From Gemmataceae bacterium (GTDB taxonomy: Bacteria; Planctomycetota; Planctomycetia; Gemmatales; Gemmataceae), in contig JAIEMG010000205.1 of assembly GCA_019752375.1 (NCBI GenBank), positions 1-64,000 on the forward strand: DNA of 64,000 bases, written 5' to 3'. Numbering within the stretch: the first letter of the stretch is position 1; every line of letters starts with the position of its first letter. The position numbers and the translations under genes were made by a program. Shown here piece after piece: positions 59,573 through 64,000 of this stretch. The notes below the pieces were generated by a model. The model was not told the origin of the DNA, made no database searches, and saw only the letters and a list, made by a program, of their open reading frames with translations.

Positions 59573-60296
59573 GTACCACGAGCTAGCCCACAACCTGGAG
59601 AAGACCTGGGAACTGGCAGGAGAGTTCGCCGAGAGACCGGAAGTCGTGGTCGTCTGGGCGGACCCGGAAGTCGGCCACCTGTGGTTCTTCCAGGAACTGC
59701 TGGCGAAGGGCCTGATTCACCACCTGGTGGAGCGGCCACCGCTTCCCTGCAAGTCGGTCCGGAACACCACCTACCCCGAGTCCCACAACTTGCGGCTGGG
59801 GCTGGAGTTCATCCGGGACCACTACCGGGACGCCTACGTTTTGACCCAGATTGCGGACATCGAGCCGCGTCCGGGCGTGTACAAGTTCGTCGATAAGCAC
59901 ATGGCGGTCGGCGAGAACAAGGCCGTCCTCTTCCACTGGCCCAACCCCTCGGTGTCGGGCTGCTGGCACACGAATTTCTTCGCGGTCGCGACGGACGAAG
60001 CCTACTGGCCACCCGTTTCGACCACCGACAACGCCGACGTGCTCGAACACCAGTGGGGACAGAAGTTCGCCCGCAACTCACTGCCCGGCGTAGTGCAAAC
60101 GAACAACTTCTTTAACCGATTTTTCCTTCATTCCCATTTGAGCGAGGGCCAGCCGGCCTGGCCCGTGTTTCCGCAGGCCGGTTCCTGTGGCGTCAGTCTC
60201 AGCGTCCGCGGCCACCTGTCGTGGAGGCAGAAAGTTCGCGGTTGGCTTCAGTGGTGTAGTTCCAAGTGGAGGGCATTCAACAATGGCAAAGATTAA
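59529..60296 (+). CDS. Possible phage glycosyltransferase-like protein
   Basis: 255 aa from ATG 59,529 (or 59,535). The start VILVTVHRRYHELAHNLEKT and a mid DIEPRP acidic motif resemble GT-A-type transferases that act on NDP sugars, but a clear DxD is absent. The gene sits between portal and protease, an unusual place. With gmd in the same operon, sugar transfer to a virion protein is a reasonable inference. Confidence in the enzyme class is low. Confidence 0.45.
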   Translation: MLMKRPVILVTVHRRYHELAHNLEKTWELAGEFAERPEVVVVWADPEVGHLWFFQELLAKGLIHHLVERPPLPCKSVRNTTYPESHNLRLGLEFIRDHYRDAYVLTQIADIEPRPGVYKFVDKHMAVGENKAVLFHWPNPSVSGCWHTNFFAVATDEAYWPPVSTTDNADVLEHQWGQKFARNSLPGVVQTNNFFNRFFLHSHLSEGQPAWPVFPQAGSCGVSLSVRGHLSWRQKVRGWLQWCSSKWRAFNNGKD

Positions 60297-60606
60297 CGTC
60301 GAATTCGACACCAAAGACAAGTCCCTGTCCGTCTCCATGGACGGCAAGGCAATGGCGAACGTCGCCGGCATCTCGCTCTATCAGTCCTACGACGACGAGG
60401 ACGAGTTCCGCTGCAACGTGGTGATGGCCACCAAGGACGACACCAACGACATCCGGACGGTCACGTCCATCTACGCGTCGGAGCAGCCGAAGGCCGACGA
60501 GCAGGAAAAGGCGTTTGCCGAGGCCGGCTTCAAGGTCTCCAAGGCTTCGCCGCAGCGGGCCAACCCGATTCACCGCGACATCGCCGAGTTCCTCAAGAAG
60601 GTCTAA
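60283..60606 (+). CDS. Small phage protein between portal and protease, 107 aa
   Basis: ATG 60,283, overlapping the previous gene by 14 bases. Beta-rich with SLSVSMDGKAMANVAGISLY and an acidic middle. No family recognised; a minor head protein is possible from position. Confidence 0.6.
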   Translation: MAKINVEFDTKDKSLSVSMDGKAMANVAGISLYQSYDDEDEFRCNVVMATKDDTNDIRTVTSIYASEQPKADEQEKAFAEAGFKVSKASPQRANPIHRDIAEFLKKV

Positions 60607-60611
60607 CTCCC

Positions 60612-62309
60612 ATGTGGGAAATCCCGGTATTTGCTGCGGAACGTGAGGCCGGCCTGTCGGACGTGGTCCGTTCGACGGGCCGGCTGACTTACGCCGCCGT
60701 CGCCGAACCGTGCCCCGTCTTCGACATCTCGCAGGCCGTCGCCGGCAAGTTGGTCCAGTCCCCATACGGATACTGCCCGACTTGCAAGGCACCAGGCGTC
60801 GAGAGGGAAAGACGGCCGGACGGCAACGACAAGTGCCAGGGTGGCCACACCTACCCGTCCAAGTCCGCCCAAAGCGACGTGCCGGTTGGGAGGGCCAAGG
60901 CCACCAACGAGGGTCAGTTCGACCTCTTCTACCTGAAGACGTTGCTCGTCTCCACGGGCTGGAACCTCAACGACGACGTGTTCGACCTCGGCGAGGTGTG
61001 GGCGGCTCGCAAGACCCCGGAAGACAAGCAGTTCAACTACGAGCACGACTGCAAGGACATCATTGGCCACATCACGGACACCCACGTCGTTGACGTTGAG
61101 GGCAAGGCCCTGGCGGACGACTTGGTGGCCGACGATTTGCCGCCGAAGTTCCACGTCGTCACGAACGCGGTCCTCTACCGCTACTGGGCGGACAAAGACC
61201 TCCAGAAGCGGATGGACACGATTGTCGCCGAGGTCGCCGAGGGCAAGTGGTTCGTGAGCATGGAGGCCCTGTTCCGGGGCTTCGACTATGCGGTCGTGCG
61301 TGCGGACAACACCACGTCCATCATCGCCCGCAACCAAGAAACCGCCTTCTTGACCAAACACCTTCGTGCATACGGCGGCACCGGCACCTTCAACAACATG
61401 AAGGTCGGTCGCCTCATGCGAAACATCACATTCTCGGGCAAGGGTTTGGTCCGGAAACCGGCGAACCCCGAGTCCATTATTTTTTCCGACACCGAATCCT
61501 TCACCGCAACTGTTGGGAAATTTTCTCAGCTTGAGATGGAGTCGGGGTATGGAACTGTGAGCGACGACCCGTCGCAGACCAAGGAGAGCAAGTCAATGGC
61601 AGTCGAACTCGAAGTCCTCAACAAGCAGGTCGAGGCACTCAAGGCCGATAACGAAAAGCTTCAGGCCGAACTGCGTGACAGCAACGTCAAGGCAGTCACC
61701 GCCGCGAAGGTGAAGCTGGAAGCCGACCTCAAGGTCGCCCAGGAAGCCATCGAGAAGCTCCAGGCCGACAACAAGGCTGCCACCGCAGCCCTCGCCAAGG
61801 TCGAGGCCGAAAAGGCTGAAGTCGCCAAGACTCTCAACGAAACACAGGCTTCGCTCGCGACCATCCAGGCCGCACAGCAGAAGGCTGCTCGCGTCGCGAC
61901 CGCCAAGGAAAAGCTCGGCATCGCCGACGACAAGGCCAACAAGTTGGTCGAGTCCCTGGCCAGTCTGAGCGACGAGCAGTTCCAGGCCAACATCCAGACG
62001 CAGGCCGACTACCTCGAAGAGGTCAAGTCCGCCGCCGTCAAGAGCACCCCGGCCCCACTACCGCCGACGAGCACGCCGGCCCCGGTCGCCATGGGCTTCC
62101 CGAACAAGGTCAAAACCCTTGCAACCGCCGCGGCAGTGGAAACTGACTCGGCCGACGCCAACGCCAACCCGGCCGTCCTCGAAACCGCCACGCCGGCCTC
62201 CGAGCCAGCACTAGCGACGGGTTCGACCGATGACGGTGTAGAGACTACTCGGGCCTCCATCGCGGACTTCCTGATGAGCGGCTACATGAGTGGCGGCAAG
62301 ACCAAGTAA
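60612..62309 (+). CDS. Prohead protease fused to a scaffold domain
   Basis: 565 aa. The N-terminal half has NYEHDCKDIIGHITDTHVVD with a catalytic-type His and WFVSMEALFRGF with a Ser in the S-x-E context of prohead proteases. Residues about 330-480 are a long coiled coil rich in KAEVAK and ALKADNEKLQAEL, then a Pro/Ala/Thr-rich tail: a scaffold. Some phages fuse the two as here. A second start inside (61,596) could give free scaffold. Confidence 0.8.
   Translation: MWEIPVFAAEREAGLSDVVRSTGRLTYAAVAEPCPVFDISQAVAGKLVQSPYGYCPTCKAPGVERERRPDGNDKCQGGHTYPSKSAQSDVPVGRAKATNEGQFDLFYLKTLLVSTGWNLNDDVFDLGEVWAARKTPEDKQFNYEHDCKDIIGHITDTHVVDVEGKALADDLVADDLPPKFHVVTNAVLYRYWADKDLQKRMDTIVAEVAEGKWFVSMEALFRGFDYAVVRADNTTSIIARNQETAFLTKHLRAYGGTGTFNNMKVGRLMRNITFSGKGLVRKPANPESIIFSDTESFTATVGKFSQLEMESGYGTVSDDPSQTKESKSMAVELEVLNKQVEALKADNEKLQAELRDSNVKAVTAAKVKLEADLKVAQEAIEKLQADNKAATAALAKVEAEKAEVAKTLNETQASLATIQAAQQKAARVATAKEKLGIADDKANKLVESLASLSDEQFQANIQTQADYLEEVKSAAVKSTPAPLPPTSTPAPVAMGFPNKVKTLATAAAVETDSADANANPAVLETATPASEPALATGSTDDGVETTRASIADFLMSGYMSGGKTK
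61596..62309 (+). CDS. Internal in-frame scaffold protein start
   Basis: ATG 61,596 (residue 329 of the fusion) is preceded by AAGGAGAG at a 9-base spacing, and its product MAVELEVLNKQVEALKADNE begins exactly at the coiled coil. Lambda makes its Nu3 scaffold from gene C in this way. About 237 aa. Confidence 0.55.
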   Translation: MAVELEVLNKQVEALKADNEKLQAELRDSNVKAVTAAKVKLEADLKVAQEAIEKLQADNKAATAALAKVEAEKAEVAKTLNETQASLATIQAAQQKAARVATAKEKLGIADDKANKLVESLASLSDEQFQANIQTQADYLEEVKSAAVKSTPAPLPPTSTPAPVAMGFPNKVKTLATAAAVETDSADANANPAVLETATPASEPALATGSTDDGVETTRASIADFLMSGYMSGGKTK

Positions 62310-62360
62310 CCAGCAGGCCACGAGTCAACCAAACAAGACAGAACAGAGGAGACATAGAAA

Positions 62361-62837
62361 ATGGCACTCAAGGGTGACCGCCACATCGTTCAGACCGAAA
62401 TCAGCTTCTCGCTCAGCGATGTCGCCGAGCGTGGCGTCGTGGTCATGTACAGCGTCGCCGGCTCCGGCCACGCACTCGCGGACGCCGCGGGTACGGTGAC
62501 TTTGCTCGCCGCCAACTCTTCCGGTAACAAGCCGGCCGGCCTCTTGCTGAACGACTTCGTCAGCATCGACCAGACGGTCACGCACCGCAACTGGCACAAG
62601 GACGTTCAGGTTCTCGGCGAGCGTGCGACTCTCCTCCGCAAGGGCTGGGTCGTCAGCAACAAAATCACCGGCACGCCGACTCTCGGTGCGACGGCCTACG
62701 TCGCCGCGTCCGGCCTGATGACCCCGAGCAAGCACGCCACTGGTGGCGAGGCCATGACGCCGAAGTGCGGCGAGTTCATGGGCATCAAGGACGAGGACGG
62801 CTACTGCAAGGTGGCCATCGAACTGCCGGCCATCTAA
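62361..62837 (+). CDS. Probable head decoration protein
   Basis: 158 aa. Beta-rich, located between protease and capsid genes, with GHALADAAGTVTLLAANSSG and GLMTPSKHATGGEAMTPKCG, similar in style to small phage decoration proteins. ATG after GAGGAGA. Function by position. Confidence 0.62.
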   Translation: MALKGDRHIVQTEISFSLSDVAERGVVVMYSVAGSGHALADAAGTVTLLAANSSGNKPAGLLLNDFVSIDQTVTHRNWHKDVQVLGERATLLRKGWVVSNKITGTPTLGATAYVAASGLMTPSKHATGGEAMTPKCGEFMGIKDEDGYCKVAIELPAI

Positions 62838-62895
62838 GTGACGGCCCCTGACCAACAACCGAACTAACGAGAAGACAGAGAAGAGGAGATAGCAA

Positions 62896-63906
62896 ATGGC
62901 ACGGTTCAAGACGCCTAGCGTCGAAATGGTAAAGCTGCTGTGTGATTCGGGCTCGACCAACTACGCCACGGCGAGTGCGGCCCTTCACGAACTCGCGGTC
63001 GCTCTGACCCTTCCGCTCAAGCAGGGCGTCATGAAGGGTGACATCATCGGGGGCATCTTCGAGCCCATCAAGTTCCAGCCGGGTGCGGCCATCGAATTCC
63101 CGTTGGACTTCCTGAGCCCAGGCTCCGAGAAGGACTACGTGGCCTACACAATTCCGAACCAGGGTCGGATTCCTGAGCGTCACGTTGAAGGCGACTTCGT
63201 CATGGTGCCGGTCTACGACGTGGGCTGCTCCATCGACTGGAACCTCAAGTACGCCCGCGACGCCCGCTGGGACATCATCGGCCGTGCCATGCAGGTGCTG
63301 GAGTCCTCGTTCGTTCGCAAGAACAACAACGACGGCTGGCACACCTTGCTGGCCGCTGGCGTCGGTCGCGGCCTGGTCATCTACGATGACGCGGGCACTG
63401 CCGGTCTCTTCACGAAGCGGCTCGTCGCCCTCATGAAGACCTCGATGCGTCGCTACGGCGGCGGCAACAGCACCAGCATCAACCGCGGCAAGCTCACGGA
63501 CCTCTACATGAGCCCCGAGGCCCTCGAAGACATCCGCTCGTGGGATTTGAGCCAGGTCGATGACACGACCCGCCGTCAAATCTTCATCGGCGGTGGCGAC
63601 ACCGAAGCGGCACTGTCGAACATCTTCGGCGTCAACCTGCACGATATCGACGAACTGGGCGTCGGCCAGGAGTACCAGGCGTACTACACCAGCACCCTCG
63701 GCGGCTCGCTGCCGGGCAGCAAGGTGGAGACGGTCATCGGCCTCGACCTGTCCAAGAACGACAGCTTCGTCAACCCGATTCGTCAGGAAATCGAAATCTT
63801 CGAAGACCCGACCTTCCACCGTCAGCGTCGGGCCAGCATGTACGGCTGGGGCGAGCACGGCTTCTCCGTCCTGGACAGCCGCCGCATCCTGCTCGGTGCC
63901 CTCTAA
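62896..63906 (+). CDS. Major capsid protein
   Basis: 336 aa, following protease/scaffold and decoration genes. Segments such as IPNQGRIPERHVEGDFVMVP, KLTDLYMSPEALEDIRSWD, and ASMYGWGEHGFSVLDSRRI fit an HK97-type capsid. ATG after AGAGGAGA. It is the last complete gene before a strong terminator. Confidence 0.88.
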   Translation: MARFKTPSVEMVKLLCDSGSTNYATASAALHELAVALTLPLKQGVMKGDIIGGIFEPIKFQPGAAIEFPLDFLSPGSEKDYVAYTIPNQGRIPERHVEGDFVMVPVYDVGCSIDWNLKYARDARWDIIGRAMQVLESSFVRKNNNDGWHTLLAAGVGRGLVIYDDAGTAGLFTKRLVALMKTSMRRYGGGNSTSINRGKLTDLYMSPEALEDIRSWDLSQVDDTTRRQIFIGGGDTEAALSNIFGVNLHDIDELGVGQEYQAYYTSTLGGSLPGSKVETVIGLDLSKNDSFVNPIRQEIEIFEDPTFHRQRRASMYGWGEHGFSVLDSRRILLGAL

Positions 63907-63935
63907 GAGGCCGAGTAGCTAACTGTCAACTACGA

Positions 63936-63967
63936 GGGGCGACCGCAGGGTCGCCCCTTTTCTTTTT
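63936..63967 (+). terminator. Strong Rho-independent terminator after the capsid gene
   Basis: A 9-bp stem GGGGCGACC / GGTCGCCCC with a GCAG loop is followed by TTTTCTTTTT. It lies 30 bases after the capsid stop and fits a late-operon end. Confidence 0.92.
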
Positions 63968-64000
63968 GGTGTAGTTCCTACAGAGGAAAACCACCACCAT

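Noticed and set aside
1-64000. tRNA, rRNA or integrase genes marking a prophage end
   Set aside because: None could be found by eye in either strand. The junction near 38.5 kb carries only a short inverted repeat.

Overview
The window joins two very different pieces of DNA. Positions 1 to about 38,450 are a bacterial chromosome with strong planctomycete hallmarks, most like the Gemmata group: an ECF sigma factor in an operon with a giant membrane Ser/Thr kinase carrying WD40 repeats, a second kinase with an anti-sigma-like zinc finger, a PVC-type heme-binding CxxCH/HEAT protein, a secreted squalene-cyclase-fold protein, WD40 and TPR proteins, and many small secreted proteins of unknown function. 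Positions about 38,570 to the end are phage or prophage DNA. They hold a leftward block of small accessory genes, a divergent control region near 48.0-48.7 kb, and a rightward operon with a sigma-like factor, small and large terminase, portal, prohead protease/scaffold, decoration protein and major capsid protein. No integrase, tail gene or right boundary lies in the window, so integration cannot be proven here.

Host layout: secreted Lys-rich protein and an unknown gene (0.3-2.1 kb); sigma factor-kinase operon (2.6-7.1 kb); leftward PilZ/unknown/kinase cluster (7.1-9.8 kb); a gene-poor stretch (9.9-10.8 kb); a glutamine-amidotransferase-fold protein lacking catalytic residues (10.8-11.6 kb); a double-domain HEAT protein, VRR-NUC nuclease, OpgC-like acyltransferase and cyclase-fold protein (12.1-17.1 kb); tandem cyanophycinase, CxxCH protein, DUF1569 protein and SGNH-like protein, all leftward (17.3-24.8 kb); a small region with a COX2-like blue-copper candidate and an overlapping gene pair, one member frameshifted (25.3-27.6 kb); a radical SAM protein; a SNF2 helicase bracketed by direct repeats (29.9-33.3 kb); and TPR and WD40 proteins (33.8-38.4 kb). 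Intergenic gaps are full of inverted repeats whose arms are themselves hairpins, a three-module palindrome array, and a 114-bp MITE with a 10-bp target duplication.

Phage layout: the leftward block (38.6-48.0 kb) encodes zinc-ribbon proteins, a LexA-like winged helix without a peptidase domain, a GP88-family protein, a methyltransferase broken by an amber codon, and several tiny membrane peptides, two of which are clear paralogues. Three similar promoters with a shared core lie upstream of its transcription units. The rightward block (48.7-63.9 kb) is tightly packed with overlapping start and stop codons. It runs from mini zinc-knuckle proteins through a sigma-like factor and small terminase to an ATP-grasp protein, GDP-mannose 4,6-dehydratase, HNH and ERCC4 nucleases, large terminase, portal, a possible glycosyltransferase, protease-scaffold, decoration protein and capsid, ending at a strong terminator.

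The most unusual items are the GDP-mannose dehydratase in a head-gene operon, the COX2-like protein with a plastocyanin-spaced copper loop, the modular palindrome array, the filled/empty repeat pair around the helicase, the paralogous micro-membrane proteins, and the repeated phage promoter.
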